Made by a program: the position numbers and the translations under genes
The notes under the pieces: model-generated
Told to the model about the DNA's origin: nothing
Databases searched by the model: none
Seen by the model: the letters and a program-made list of their open reading frames with translations, nothing else
Shown here: positions 1 to 8,791 of the stretch, piece by piece
How the letters are laid out: each line of letters starts with the position of its first letter
Position numbering within the stretch: position 1 is the stretch's first letter
Assembly: GCF_900113865.1 (NCBI RefSeq)
Contig: NZ_FOQY01000035.1
Span: 1-64,000 of the forward strand
DNA: 64,000 bases
Direction of reading: 5' to 3'
Origin: Streptosporangium canum
GTDB taxonomy: Bacteria; Actinomycetota; Actinomycetes; Streptosporangiales; Streptosporangiaceae

Positions 1-2159
1 AGGTGGTTCTCCACCGGGGTGCCGGTCAGCGCCAGCCGGGTGCGGGCGGGAATCGACCGCACCGCCCGCGACTGCTGCGCCGCGCTGTTCTTGATCGCCT
101 GCGCCTCGTCGCAGACCACCCTGCCCCACTCCAGGGCCGCCAGCGCCCCCAGGTCCCGCAGCGCCGTGCCGTACGTGGTGACGACCAGGTCGGCCTCCCG
201 TACGGCCCCGGCCAGCTCGTCGTCCCGCTTGCGCGTGCCGCCGTGGTGGACGTAGACCCGCAGCGAGGGGGCGAACCTGGCCGCCTCCTTCTGCCAGTTG
301 CCGACCAGCGACATCGGGCAGACCAGCAGTGTCGGCGGGTGGGCGCCGCTCTCACGCTCGGACAGGAGCAGGGAAAGGGTGGAAACGGTCTTCCCGAGCC
401 CCATGTCGTCGGCGAGGATGCCGCCCAGCCCCAGATCCGACAGGAAGCTCAGCCACGACAGGCCGCGCTCCTGGTAGGGGCGGAGCGTCCCCTCCAGGGT
501 CCGTGGCACGCCGACCGGGGTGAGCCGGCGCTCGGCCTCGCCGGAGAGGAGGTCGCCGAGCAGGCCGTCGGCGTCCACCGCGACCAGCGGCAGCTCCTCG
601 TCGCCGCCGTCGACGACCTCGCGGATCACCTCGCTCACGGTCCGCTCGCCGCCGCCCCGCTGCTCGACGACCTTCAGAGCCGCCTTGAGCTGCTGGTCGT
701 CCAGCTCGATCCACTGCCCCTTGACCTGGACCAGGGGGATCCTCAGCGCGGCCAGTCCGGCCAGCTCCTCCCCGGTGATCGTGTGGTCGCCGATGGCCAC
801 GTCCAGCCGGAAGCTCACCCGCCGGTCCAGGCCGAACCCCTCATCCCCGGAGACCGCGCGCGTGGTCAGCTTCAGCCCCAGGCCCTGGCGGCCCGCCCAG
901 GCCGGCAGCCGCACGCCGTAACCGGCGGCTCTCAGCATGGGCGCGCCGTTGCGGAGGAAGGAGAAGGCCCAGGCCGTCTCCACGGTCAGGCCGGACGGCT
1001 CGGGGTCGCGCAGCGCGCTGTAGAGGTCGGGGTGGAGGCGGACGGCCCGCCTCAGGTCGGCACGGAGGACCTCCTCGGGCCGCTCGGGCAGCCAGGGAGC
1101 CCTCTCACCGGCTCTGATCCGGTCGGCGGACAGGTAGGCGCCCTCCCCGTCCGCCTCCCCGGAGCCGGTCGGGGAGACGCGGGGGACGAGACCGAACTCC
1201 ACCTTCCAGGAGGCGCCCTCCCCGGCGGGCTCGATGAGCCGGAAGCAGGCACGGACCGGCCCGTCCAGCTCGTGCGCCGAGGCGGACCACCCGTCGAGTG
1301 CGCCGGACAGCGCCGCCGCCTCGTCGGGCCTGGCGGCGGGAAGCGCGGCGTCCTCGCCGGTCAGCGCGTACAGCCAGCGGTCGGGCAGGGGCGCCTTGGT
1401 CCTCGGCCGGTTGCCGAGGATGAGGCGGTCGGGCAGCGACAGGCGCGCCACGCCGTCCACCAGACCGTCCAGCGCCGCGCGCAGCACGTCCGCCGACGGG
1501 CGCTCCTCGGCCACCGCCCTGCAGACCGGCGGCATCGCGGCGGCGAGGTCGCGCAGCACCGTCGCGTCGGCGCCGGTGAGCACGGGCCGCCAGCGGGCCG
1601 CGTGGCCGTCGCCCTCCACGACGAGCCGGGGCAGGATCCGGCCGCGCCGCACCAGGCCGCGCGCGTGCTCGGCGACCACGGCGAAGTAGCGGAGGGAGAG
1701 GGCGGGACCCCACCCGAGCTCCGCCGCACTCCCGGGCACGTCATCGGAGTCGAGCCCGGACGGGCCCGCTCCCGCGTCCGGGGCGGACAGGGAGGCGAGC
1801 AGGGAGAGGGCGTCGACCGGGCGGAGCAGCAGCGCGGGGACGCGCCAGGCGGAGATCTTCGGGCTCCGCGCCGAGCTCGCCAGCCCGGACTCGGGCGAGG
1901 GCAGCGGGCCGCCGGTCGAGCCGGGGAGCAGGATGGTCAGCTCGCCCTCCCCGGTCTCCGCGGAGCCCCGCCGGGGAGCCGCCTTCGCCGGGGCTCCGCC
2001 GGGGACGGCCACGCCGAGGGCCGCGGCCAGGACGGCCGCGGGGGCGGCGAAAGGATGGGGGCGGAGCGCGGCACGGGAGGCCGGCGCGGGGGCCCGGGCG
2101 GTGTCCTCCGCCCAGACCCCCAGCCGCCCGTCCACCCAGGCACCATGGACCACCAGCAC
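1..2159 (-). CDS. SNF2-family DEAD/DEAH-box helicase (5' part, runs off window)
   Basis: The reverse strand is open from the left edge to a GTG at 2159, preceded by a purine-rich GAGGTGG. It encodes an N-terminal bacterial SNF2-helicase-associated region followed by the first RecA-like domain of a SNF2 ATPase. Visible motifs are GGILADDMGLGKT (Walker A, about 387-425), VCDEAQAIK (motif II, about 94-118) and LTGTPVENHL (motif III) right at the edge. The second RecA domain lies outside the window, so function beyond DNA-dependent ATPase/remodelling cannot be assigned. The true reading frame is easy to miss because it has no stop inside the window and because the opposite strand is also open by GC bias. 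The start could be slightly different, as upstream codons stay open. Confidence 0.88.
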   Translation of the reverse strand, partial: MLVVHGAWVDGRLGVWAEDTARAPAPASRAALRPHPFAAPAAVLAAALGVAVPGGAPAKAAPRRGSAETGEGELTILLPGSTGGPLPSPESGLASSARSPKISAWRVPALLLRPVDALSLLASLSAPDAGAGPSGLDSDDVPGSAAELGWGPALSLRYFAVVAEHARGLVRRGRILPRLVVEGDGHAARWRPVLTGADATVLRDLAAAMPPVCRAVAEERPSADVLRAALDGLVDGVARLSLPDRLILGNRPRTKAPLPDRWLYALTGEDAALPAARPDEAAALSGALDGWSASAHELDGPVRACFRLIEPAGEGASWKVEFGLVPRVSPTGSGEADGEGAYLSADRIRAGERAPWLPERPEEVLRADLRRAVRLHPDLYSALRDPEPSGLTVETAWAFSFLRNGAPMLRAAGYGVRLPAWAGRQGLGLKLTTRAVSGDEGFGLDRRVSFRLDVAIGDHTITGEELAGLAALRIPLVQVKGQWIELDDQQLKAALKVVEQRGGGERTVSEVIREVVDGGDEELPLVAVDADGLLGDLLSGEAERRLTPVGVPRTLEGTLRPYQERGLSWLSFLSDLGLGGILADDMGLGKTVSTLSLLLSERESGAHPPTLLVCPMSLVGNWQKEAARFAPSLRVYVHHGGTRKRDDELAGAVREADLVVTTYGTALRDLGALAALEWGRVVCDEAQAIKNSAAQQSRAVRSIPARTRLALTGTPVENH

Positions 2160-2235
2160 TCGACCACCTCGGTTCTCAACGGCGCGTTCCCGCCACGGCC
2201 CGTCCGCCGGCCGCGGTCTCCGCGTTCCCGACAGA

Positions 2236-3042
2236 CTAGGTCCGGCTGCGGAATGCGCGGATCGCCAGCGGGGCGAAGACCACCGCCAGCGCGGCGGCCC
2301 AGAGCAGCGAGCTGATCGCCGGCCCGGCCACCTCGCCGCCGATCAGCAGCCCGCGGACGGCGTCGGCGAGTTGCGTCACCGGGTTGACGTCCACCCAGAC
2401 CTGCAGCCAGCCGGGCATCGTGTCGGTCGGCACGAACGCGTTGCTGGTGAACGTCAGCGGCATCATCAGGGAGAACGCGAAGATCTGCACCTTCTCCGGG
2501 TCCTTCGCCTTGAGGCCGATGAGCACCGACATCCAGGACATCGCCAGTGCGAAGGCCAGCAGCAGGGCCACCGCGCCCAGCACGCCGGCCACCCCGGTCT
2601 GGATCCGGAAGCCCAGGATCGTGCCGATCCCGAGGAACAGGAACAGCGCCCAGAGCTGCTTGGCGGTGTCGGCGATGATCCGGCCCGCCAGTGGCGCGGT
2701 GCGGGCGATCGGCAGGCTGCGCAGCCGGTCGAAGACGCCCTTGGTGATGTCGGTGTTGAGGCCGATCGCCGTGGTCAATGTGGCGAACAGCGCGTTCTGC
2801 ACGACCAGGCCGGGCAGCGCGAACTGCAGGTAGTCCTCGGTGCTGCCGGCGATGGCGCCGCCGAACACGTAGGTGAACAGCAGCAGGAACATCACCGGCT
2901 GCACGCTCAGGTCGAGCAGCTCCATGGGGTTGTGCTTGATCTGCACCAGGCTGCGCCAGGTGAGCGTCATCGTCTGGCGGAACCCCGCCGACAGGCCGAC
3001 CCGCTTGGCCGGAGCCGGGGCCGGTACGGTCATCGTGGTCAC
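2236..3042 (-). CDS. ABC-2 type transporter permease (DrrB-like)
   Basis: 268-residue integral membrane protein with about six hydrophobic segments. It has the ABC-2 family features PMELLDLSVQPVMFLLLF near the N terminus and SLMMPLTFTSNAFVP in the second half, which are typical of DrrB-like drug or lipid exporter permeases. The GTG start overlaps the stop of the upstream ATPase gene by four bases, so the two are translationally coupled and form one exporter. The substrate is not readable from sequence. DrrAB relatives export anthracyclines, phthiocerol lipids or unknown compounds, and no biosynthetic cluster sits next to this one. Confidence 0.92.
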   Translation of the reverse strand: MTTMTVPAPAPAKRVGLSAGFRQTMTLTWRSLVQIKHNPMELLDLSVQPVMFLLLFTYVFGGAIAGSTEDYLQFALPGLVVQNALFATLTTAIGLNTDITKGVFDRLRSLPIARTAPLAGRIIADTAKQLWALFLFLGIGTILGFRIQTGVAGVLGAVALLLAFALAMSWMSVLIGLKAKDPEKVQIFAFSLMMPLTFTSNAFVPTDTMPGWLQVWVDVNPVTQLADAVRGLLIGGEVAGPAISSLLWAAALAVVFAPLAIRAFRSRT

Positions 3043-4007
3043 GCGAACACCTCTTCCTTGGCGTCGGCCTGCCTGTCCTCGGCGGGATGGCCGGTCAGGG
3101 CCAGGAAAACCTCGTCGAGGCTGGACTTGCGCAGCGAGAGCTCGGAGGCGACGACCCCGAGGTCGTCCAGCCGCCTCACGATCGCCGGCACCACCGCGGG
3201 GTCGCGCACCGAGGCCACGGCCTTCCCACCGGTCACGGTGGGGACCTCGGCGATGACGTCGGCGACGACCTGGACGACCAGGTCGAGATGGTCCGGCCGG
3301 AGCGGCCGGACCTCCAGGACCTGGGCCCCGGTGGTCGCCTTCAGCTCGTCGGAGGTGCCCGACGCGATCACCCTGCCGTGGTCGAACACCACGATGTCGT
3401 CGGCGAGCTGGTCGGCCTCCTCCAGATACTGGGTGGTGAGCAGCACCGTCACCCCGTCGGCCATGAGGTCGCGCACCACGCTCCACAGCTCGGTACGGCT
3501 GCGCGGGTCGAGACCGGTGGTCGGCTCGTCGAGGAACAGCACCTGGGGCCGCCCGACCAGGCTGGCGGCCAGGTCGAGACGGCGGCGCATGCCCCCCGAA
3601 TAGGTCTTCGCCGCCCGGCCCCCGGCATGGGTCAGCTCGAACCGCTCCAGCAGCTCGGCCGCCCTGGCTCTGGCGTCGGCCCGCGACAGTTCGAGCAGGC
3701 GGCCGATCATCACCAGGTTCTCCACCCCGGTGAGCGTCTCGTCGACCCCGGCGTACTGGCCCGTGAGTCCGATCAGCGACCGTACCTGGTGGGCCTGCCT
3801 CGCCACGTCGAACCCGCCGACGGAGGCCGTGCCCCCGTCGGGCCGGAGCAGCGTGGCCAGGATCCGTACGGCGGTGGTCTTGCCCGCCCCGTTCGGCCCC
3901 AGGACGCCGAGCAGACGTCCCTGGGGCACGAGAAGATCGACCCCGTCCAGCGCGCGGGTCTCCCCGTAGCGCTTCACCAGGCCCTCGGCCTGAATGGCAT
4001 ATCGCAT
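3039..4007 (-). CDS. ABC transporter ATP-binding protein (DrrA-like)
   Basis: 322-residue single-domain ATPase. It has Walker A GPNGAGKTT, signature YSGGMRRRLDLAASL, Walker B VLFLDEPTTGLD and the DrrA-type switch region TTQYLEEADQLADD, where Gln-Tyr stands in place of the usual switch His. A C-terminal extension with a VASELSLRKSSLDEVFLALTG-like segment is typical of DrrA/CcmA-type proteins. I chose the ATG at 4007 because GGGAGAGG lies about 8 nt upstream. The in-frame GTG at 4016 directly abuts that Shine-Dalgarno sequence and is unlikely. It is the first gene of a two-gene operon with the permease. Confidence 0.93.
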   Translation of the reverse strand: MRYAIQAEGLVKRYGETRALDGVDLLVPQGRLLGVLGPNGAGKTTAVRILATLLRPDGGTASVGGFDVARQAHQVRSLIGLTGQYAGVDETLTGVENLVMIGRLLELSRADARARAAELLERFELTHAGGRAAKTYSGGMRRRLDLAASLVGRPQVLFLDEPTTGLDPRSRTELWSVVRDLMADGVTVLLTTQYLEEADQLADDIVVFDHGRVIASGTSDELKATTGAQVLEVRPLRPDHLDLVVQVVADVIAEVPTVTGGKAVASVRDPAVVPAIVRRLDDLGVVASELSLRKSSLDEVFLALTGHPAEDRQADAKEEVFA

Positions 4008-4143
4008 GATCGGCACCTCTCCCTAGTGATCGGTCCCCAGGGTGCACCGTCCCACTGACACTTCTCTGATCCCCGGCCGCCTCGGCCCGGAGCCCGCTGA
4101 CAGATCGCTGACACGGCGGTCCGCCCGCCCGGACACGACCCTT

Positions 4144-4149
4144 TAGGCT
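4144..4149 (+). promoter_or_regulatory. Possible -10 element of a leaderless promoter
   Basis: TAGGCT lies seven bases before the GTG start of the PH-domain gene at 4157, and no Shine-Dalgarno sequence is visible between them. This spacing would place the transcript start at or next to the GTG, as in leaderless actinobacterial mRNAs. No convincing -35 box is present, so this is weak. Confidence 0.25.
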
Positions 4150-4156
4150 TGACAGC

Positions 4157-4759
4157 GTGAGCGACCGAGCCGATGAGTACAGGGATGCCACGAGCGGCGC
4201 CGCGGCGGCGGACCGGGCGGGCGGCGGGCGTCCCCCCGGCGGCGGTCGTGTCCCGTTGCGCGCCCCCGCCAACCGGGTCGCCCGCAAGGCCGTCACGCTG
4301 TGGCTGCTGGAACAGGTCTTCTGGTCCGTCGTCCTGGTCGGCGGATCGTTCTTCCTGGCCCGGTGGATCGACGCCGACCGGTGGTCCTGGCTGCCGCTCT
4401 GGCTGGTGGACGGCATCTGGTGGCTGCCGGTCGTGGTGGCGGTGCTCGTCGTGCCGGGCGCGATCGTCGAGCCGTTCTGGCGCTACGCCGTGCACCGGTG
4501 GGAGTTCAGCGGGGACGTGGTCTACGCCCGTTCCGGATGGATCAGCAGGGAGTGGGCGTTCGTCCCGGTCAGCCGGATCCAGACGGTGGACAAGACGCAG
4601 GGCACGCTGGAGCGGACGCTGGGGCTGGCCACGGTCGAGATCCGCACCGCCTCCCACGCGGGATCGTCGACGATCAAGGGTCTCGACTACGAGGTCGCCG
4701 CCGTCCTGGCCGAGGAGCTCGCCCGGCGGGCCGAAGAGCTGAGGGACGACGCCACGTGA
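4157..4759 (+). CDS. Bacterial PH (bPH2/YdbS-like) domain membrane protein
   Basis: 200 residues. A charged, Gly/Pro-rich N terminus of about 40 residues is followed by two closely spaced hydrophobic segments (about 50-70 and 80-105). A bPH2 domain then contains WRYAVHRWEFSGDVVYARSGWI and VPVSRIQTVDKTQGTLERTLGLATVEIRT, the hallmark of the YdbS family. It overlaps the next bPH2 gene by four bases, reproducing the ydbS-ydbT pair of other Gram-positives. YdbS/YdbT pairs are membrane proteins of poorly known role, linked in Bacillus to resistance against a bacteriocin. The GTG start has no clear ribosome-binding site. Confidence 0.85.
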   Translation: MSDRADEYRDATSGAAAADRAGGGRPPGGGRVPLRAPANRVARKAVTLWLLEQVFWSVVLVGGSFFLARWIDADRWSWLPLWLVDGIWWLPVVVAVLVVPGAIVEPFWRYAVHRWEFSGDVVYARSGWISREWAFVPVSRIQTVDKTQGTLERTLGLATVEIRTASHAGSSTIKGLDYEVAAVLAEELARRAEELRDDAT

Positions 4760-6603
4760 CCGAGCCTCCCGAGTATCAGAGCCCCCCGGAGCCCCGGAGC
4801 TCTCCGGAGCACTGGAGCCCTCCCGAGTATCCGGGCCCTTCGGAGCGCCGAAGCCCTCACGAGCACCAGAGCTCTCACGAGCACCAGAGCCCTCCCGGAC
4901 AGCCGGACGTCCAGGGGGACCCCCGTCTCGCGGCGGCCCCCGGAGGCTTCCCGCCAGGCCCGCAGGCCGTACCGGAGGGTGGGCCGCCGGTGGCCGGCCA
5001 GGGATACGGCCCGCCGCCGACCGGACCGGCGCTGCGACTCAGTCCCAAAGTGCTGCTGACGGATCCGATCCGGATGCTGCCCTCGCTCTTCCTGCCGCTG
5101 GCCGGTGTCCTGTTCATCGGCGGGTTCTCGCCGGGCTCGTTCGGGTGGGCGGCTTTCGGCGTCGTCGGCTCGGTCGTCTTCGCCGCCGTCCGCTGGGTGA
5201 CCTTCACCTACCGGATCGCCGGCGACCGGCTGGAGCTCACCCGGGCCCTGATCAGCAGGTCGGTGCGGACGATCCCGCTGGAGCGGATCAGGGGTGTCGA
5301 CGTCAGCAATCCGCCCCTGCACCGGCTGCTCGGCATCGCCGTGCTGAGGGTCGACACCGGGGCGAGCGGCGACGAGAAGCAGGAGGGCGAGCTCGACGGG
5401 GTGACCGTCGAGGAGGCCGAGCGGCTCAAGGCCGTGCTCCTGTGGCACGCCCGTGCCCGGATGGCGCGGCGCGCCCAGGCGCAGGAGACGGCGCGGGCGT
5501 CCGCCGGGCCGGACCTCGCGGCGGCGCCGGCGGCCGGCCCGTCCGCCGGGCCGCCGGGGGCCGCGGCTCCCCGCGAGGCCCGGCACGAGGTCGGTGAGAC
5601 GACCCCCGAGCGGGTGTTCTTCGTGGTGCCGCGCAAGTGGCTCGCCTACGGTCCTCTGTCGGGGGCCTACCTGCTGACGCCGTTCGCGCTGGTGGCCGGT
5701 GCCGTGGGCCTGGCGTTCCAGTGGGGCTCGGAGTTCAGGATCGACGGGCGGACCGTGGTGGGCGCGGGGGAGTGGCTCTGGAGGCACCCCGCTCTCCTGG
5801 TCGGCGCGCTGGTGCTGCTGGTGCTCGCCATGCCGGTCGTCGGCACGGTCATGTACGCCGTGTTCAACTGGGACTTCACCCTGCGTGCCAGGGAGGGATA
5901 CCTCGTCGCCGAGCGGGGCCTCCTCACTCGCCGGAGCGTGTCGCTGGAGCGGCGCAGGGTGCGCGGGTTCGAGCTGGTGGAGGGGCCGGCCGAACGCTGG
6001 GCGGGGTTCGCGCGCGCCTGGGCGATCGTGACCGGTCTCGGCGACTCCGAGACCCGGGGCCAGCTGATGCCCGTGGCGCCGCGCGCCATCGTGCTGGACG
6101 TGGTGGGTGAGGCGATCGGCCCGATCGCCACCGGCCTGCGGGCCCATCCGGTGGCGGCGCGCCGGCGCCGGCTGTTCCGGGCGATCTTCCCGTGGCTGGT
6201 GGTCGCCGCCTGCGCGGCGGTGCTCGCCGTGGCGTGGTCCCCGATCTGGTGGGGGCTCGCGGCGCCCGCTCTCGTCCTCGCGCTGCTGGGCGTCCCGCTC
6301 GGCCTGGACCGCTACCGGTCCCTCGGCCACACCTACGACGGGGCCCGCCTGTCGGTCCGGTCGGGGTCGCTGCGCCGCTCCCAGGCCGTGGTGGAGGAGC
6401 GGGCCGTGGTCGGCTGGACCCTGCGGCAGACGTGGTTCCAGCGGCGTGCCGGCCTGCTGACCGTGGTCGCCGGGGTGGGCGCGGGCACCGGAGGCTACGA
6501 GGCGATCGACGTCGGCGAGGCCGCGGGCGTGGCCTTCGCCGCCGAGGTCACACCCGGCTGGCTCGCCCCGTTCGTCGCGACCGAGACCGCCGAACGGCCC
6601 TGA
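4756..6603 (+). CDS. Bacterial PH (YdbT-like) domain membrane protein with repetitive N terminus
   Basis: 615 residues starting at the GTG that overlaps the previous stop (GTGA). Residues 1-60 are a low-complexity tract of imperfect SPPE/SPHEHQS units rich in Pro, Ser, Glu and His. After it come bPH2 modules with intervening hydrophobic pairs, at about residues 110-240 (IPLERIRGVDVSNPPLHRLLG), 290-450 and 470-610. This is the YdbT architecture of repeated membrane-anchored PH domains. The N-terminal repeat tract and a Pro/Ala linker near residue 250 are probably disordered and cytoplasmic. It presumably acts in a complex with the upstream YdbS-like protein. Confidence 0.85.
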   Translation: MTEPPEYQSPPEPRSSPEHWSPPEYPGPSERRSPHEHQSSHEHQSPPGQPDVQGDPRLAAAPGGFPPGPQAVPEGGPPVAGQGYGPPPTGPALRLSPKVLLTDPIRMLPSLFLPLAGVLFIGGFSPGSFGWAAFGVVGSVVFAAVRWVTFTYRIAGDRLELTRALISRSVRTIPLERIRGVDVSNPPLHRLLGIAVLRVDTGASGDEKQEGELDGVTVEEAERLKAVLLWHARARMARRAQAQETARASAGPDLAAAPAAGPSAGPPGAAAPREARHEVGETTPERVFFVVPRKWLAYGPLSGAYLLTPFALVAGAVGLAFQWGSEFRIDGRTVVGAGEWLWRHPALLVGALVLLVLAMPVVGTVMYAVFNWDFTLRAREGYLVAERGLLTRRSVSLERRRVRGFELVEGPAERWAGFARAWAIVTGLGDSETRGQLMPVAPRAIVLDVVGEAIGPIATGLRAHPVAARRRRLFRAIFPWLVVAACAAVLAVAWSPIWWGLAAPALVLALLGVPLGLDRYRSLGHTYDGARLSVRSGSLRRSQAVVEERAVVGWTLRQTWFQRRAGLLTVVAGVGAGTGGYEAIDVGEAAGVAFAAEVTPGWLAPFVATETAERP

Positions 6604-6620
6604 CCTTCCCGTACGGCGAA

Positions 6621-6652
6621 GCGGGGGCGACCGGTTGTCCGGTCGCCCCCGC
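6621..6652. terminator. Bidirectional hairpin terminator
   Basis: Perfect 14-bp stem (6621-6634 with 6639-6652) around the loop TTGT, between the convergent YdbT-like and sepH genes. No long U tract is present on either side, which is common for actinobacterial terminators. Confidence 0.8.
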
Positions 6653-6666
6653 TCTCAGCGGTGCGG

Positions 6667-8214
6667 TCAGTCCTGGCGGCGGGCGCCGAACATGATCTCG
6701 TCCCAGGTCGGCACGGACGCGCGCCGCCCACGGGCCTTCTTCGCGGGCCGGGCGGGCGCCGGTGCGGGCTTCGGCGGCTCCGCGGGTTTCGGCGGCTCGA
6801 CGGGCTTCGAGGGCTCCGAGGGCTTCTCCGCCGCGGGCTTGCCCGCCTCGCTCTCCTGCGCCCCCGCCCTGTCGGCCTGCCGCGGCCCTTCCTTGACCGG
6901 CTCGGCCTGGGCGGGCCGCTCGTCGACGCTGACGCGCGCCGCCGGGACGGCTATCGAGGGCTCCTGGACCGGGTCCTTCTCGGCCACGGGCTCGGGAGCC
7001 GGGGGCTCCTGCGCCTCGGCCCTCTCGGGCTCGGGCTCCGGTCCGGGAGCGGGCCGCTCCCGGAGGGGCTCGGCAGGCTCAGGGCCGGCCTCGGCGGGGA
7101 CGATCTCGGGAACCTTCACGACGACCGGCTCGGGCTCGGCGGCCGCCACCGGCGTGACGGGCTCGGGCTCGGGGGAACGGAACTGCTCGCGCGCGGCGGG
7201 CTCGGGCACGGCCGGTGCCGGCTCGGACGCCCTCTCCTGCTCCGGCGCGTCGGCCGGTGCGACGGGCATGACCGGCTCGGGGGCCTTGACCTGCTCACGC
7301 GCGGCGGGCTCGGGGGCCTTGACCTGCTCACGCATGGCGGGCTCGGGGGCCCTGGCCGGTGTGTAGCCGACCGGGTCCGGAGCGCGCAGCGGCGGCACCG
7401 AGGGCCTGGGCGCCTCGTATCCGGGCGGGATGGGCGGCATCGGCGGCTGCTCGTAGGCGGCCGGGGGCTCGGGCTGGGGGTAGGCGGGCCTGGCCGGGGC
7501 CGGCGGCTCGTTGCGCACCACCGAGGGGAACGACACCGGCGGCTGGTTCAGCGGCTCGGGCGCCAGCGGCGGCACCGGAGCGAGCTTGGCCACGCGCGGC
7601 ACGAACGGCGTGACGATGGAATCCTCCACCGGTTCGACGTACTCCCCGGCGGACAGGCGCATGGCCTCGTCGTCGTGCGGTGTGATGTGGCGCCGGCGCG
7701 GATCGAAGATCCATTCCGCGTTGCGGCTGTGACCGTTCCAAACGAAACCGAGCTTGATCCGCCACAGGTTGTCGTCGCGCTTGGCGGAGTCCCAGTCGAT
7801 CTCGTCGGCGGGCACGCCGCGACGGGTCAGCCGCTCGGCGACCAGGTCGCCGAGGGTGGGACCGGGAGCGGAGTCGCCCGGCAGCCGCACGGCGCAGCGC
7901 TGCGCCTGCTGAGCCATGTACTCACGTTCCTGGAGCACGGGGCCCTCGAACCAACGCACGCGCTCGACCGGGATGCCCGCCGTGGCGGCGATCTCCTCCG
8001 CGGTCTCGCCGGCACGGATCCGGGCCTGGATCTCCTTGGGGCGCAACGGACTCTCCACTTCGATCTCGTACTGGCCGAGACGGGAGAAGTTGCCGCGGAC
8101 GGCAGCACGGAGCCGGTCGTCGACGGGCAGCGTGAACCGGGTGCCCCGGCCGGCTGTCGCCAGCACGAGATAGGTCCCGTCCTCACTCACCGCGACGAGT
8201 CGGAGCTCCTGCAT
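6667..8214 (-). CDS. sepH: Septation protein SepH
   Basis: 515 residues from the ATG at 8214, preceded by GAAGGGA. The N terminus MQELRLVAVSEDGTYLVLA and the following DUF3071 region, with a helix-turn-helix-like segment at RPKEIQARIRAGETAEEIAA, identify SepH. SepH is an FtsZ-binding activator of Z-ring assembly in actinobacteria. The conserved part spans about residues 1-210. The rest is a long Pro/Glu/Ala-rich tail, including an 11-residue unit repeated in tandem with a 33-nt DNA period near 7284 and 7317, ending in RGRRASVPTWDEIMFGARRQD-type conserved residues. The tail makes this protein longer than Streptomyces SepH as I recall it. The conserved C-terminal WDEIMFG motif is intact. Confidence 0.93.
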   Translation of the reverse strand: MQELRLVAVSEDGTYLVLATAGRGTRFTLPVDDRLRAAVRGNFSRLGQYEIEVESPLRPKEIQARIRAGETAEEIAATAGIPVERVRWFEGPVLQEREYMAQQAQRCAVRLPGDSAPGPTLGDLVAERLTRRGVPADEIDWDSAKRDDNLWRIKLGFVWNGHSRNAEWIFDPRRRHITPHDDEAMRLSAGEYVEPVEDSIVTPFVPRVAKLAPVPPLAPEPLNQPPVSFPSVVRNEPPAPARPAYPQPEPPAAYEQPPMPPIPPGYEAPRPSVPPLRAPDPVGYTPARAPEPAMREQVKAPEPAAREQVKAPEPVMPVAPADAPEQERASEPAPAVPEPAAREQFRSPEPEPVTPVAAAEPEPVVVKVPEIVPAEAGPEPAEPLRERPAPGPEPEPERAEAQEPPAPEPVAEKDPVQEPSIAVPAARVSVDERPAQAEPVKEGPRQADRAGAQESEAGKPAAEKPSEPSKPVEPPKPAEPPKPAPAPARPAKKARGRRASVPTWDEIMFGARRQD

Positions 8215-8791
8215 GCGAGTCCCTTCGTCGTCGTGCTCAATCTTCCCCCGGACCCTTGAGTCTCTCGCGTGTGCCGGTTGCCTGCCAGCACCGTACCCGG
8301 CATGTCCGAACATCGCCTTCCTGGATGGGGCTCGCAGCGATGTGACGCCGGTCACATTTGCTCCATTCATCTACTTACGGGTACCGGTGTGGAGCAGCAC
8401 GTTCAGGGTCCTCGACGGATTCTCCCGAATAACTCCCGGTGCCGTCGTGGACTTGGGGCAAGAGCCGGGAGATGACGTCGAGGCCTGCCCGCCGGTCTCC
8501 GGGCGGCGGGCCGGGACCCCGCAGGCGCGCGGAGGCGAGCCGGCGGGGTCCGTGCCGTCACCGCGGCCGGCGGTCACGGCGGCCGGTGTGGCGTGGAGCG
8601 GTGATTGGTGCGAACGGCGGGAGAATGTCATCTCCGGCGTACTCCCTCGGGGTTGGGCGGCGCGGGGCGTCTGCGAATCTGCCTGTCGCACAGGTCACAG
8701 GAACAACAGGACACGCGGATGCGTCATTCTTCGGAGGGAGCCTTTACGCACCCCTTTACCGAAAGCTTGTGAGAAGGGACTGATTCGGGGA
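8215..8791. other. 577-bp intergenic region between divergent genes
   Basis: No convincing gene. The plus-strand frame is open but its codons look non-coding. The region holds a CRP-type box (8340-8357), an imperfect inverted repeat near 8555-8580 and a small inverted repeat CCTGT-CGC-ACAGG at 8682-8694. It should contain the sepH promoter and that of the gene at 8792. Confidence 0.6.
8340..8357. promoter_or_regulatory. CRP-type operator
   Basis: ATGTGAC-GCCG-GTCACAT: the inner TGTGA-N6-TCACA is an exact match to the cyclic-AMP receptor protein consensus, which actinobacterial Crp proteins share. It lies 126-143 nt upstream of the sepH start and about 435 nt upstream of the gene at 8792. Confidence 0.6.

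Noticed and set aside
8213..8791. N-terminal extension of the gene at 8792 by up to 193 codons
   Set aside because: The extension has irregular composition with many Arg, Cys and Pro codons and no homologous look, while the protein from 8792 starts with a coherent membrane segment.
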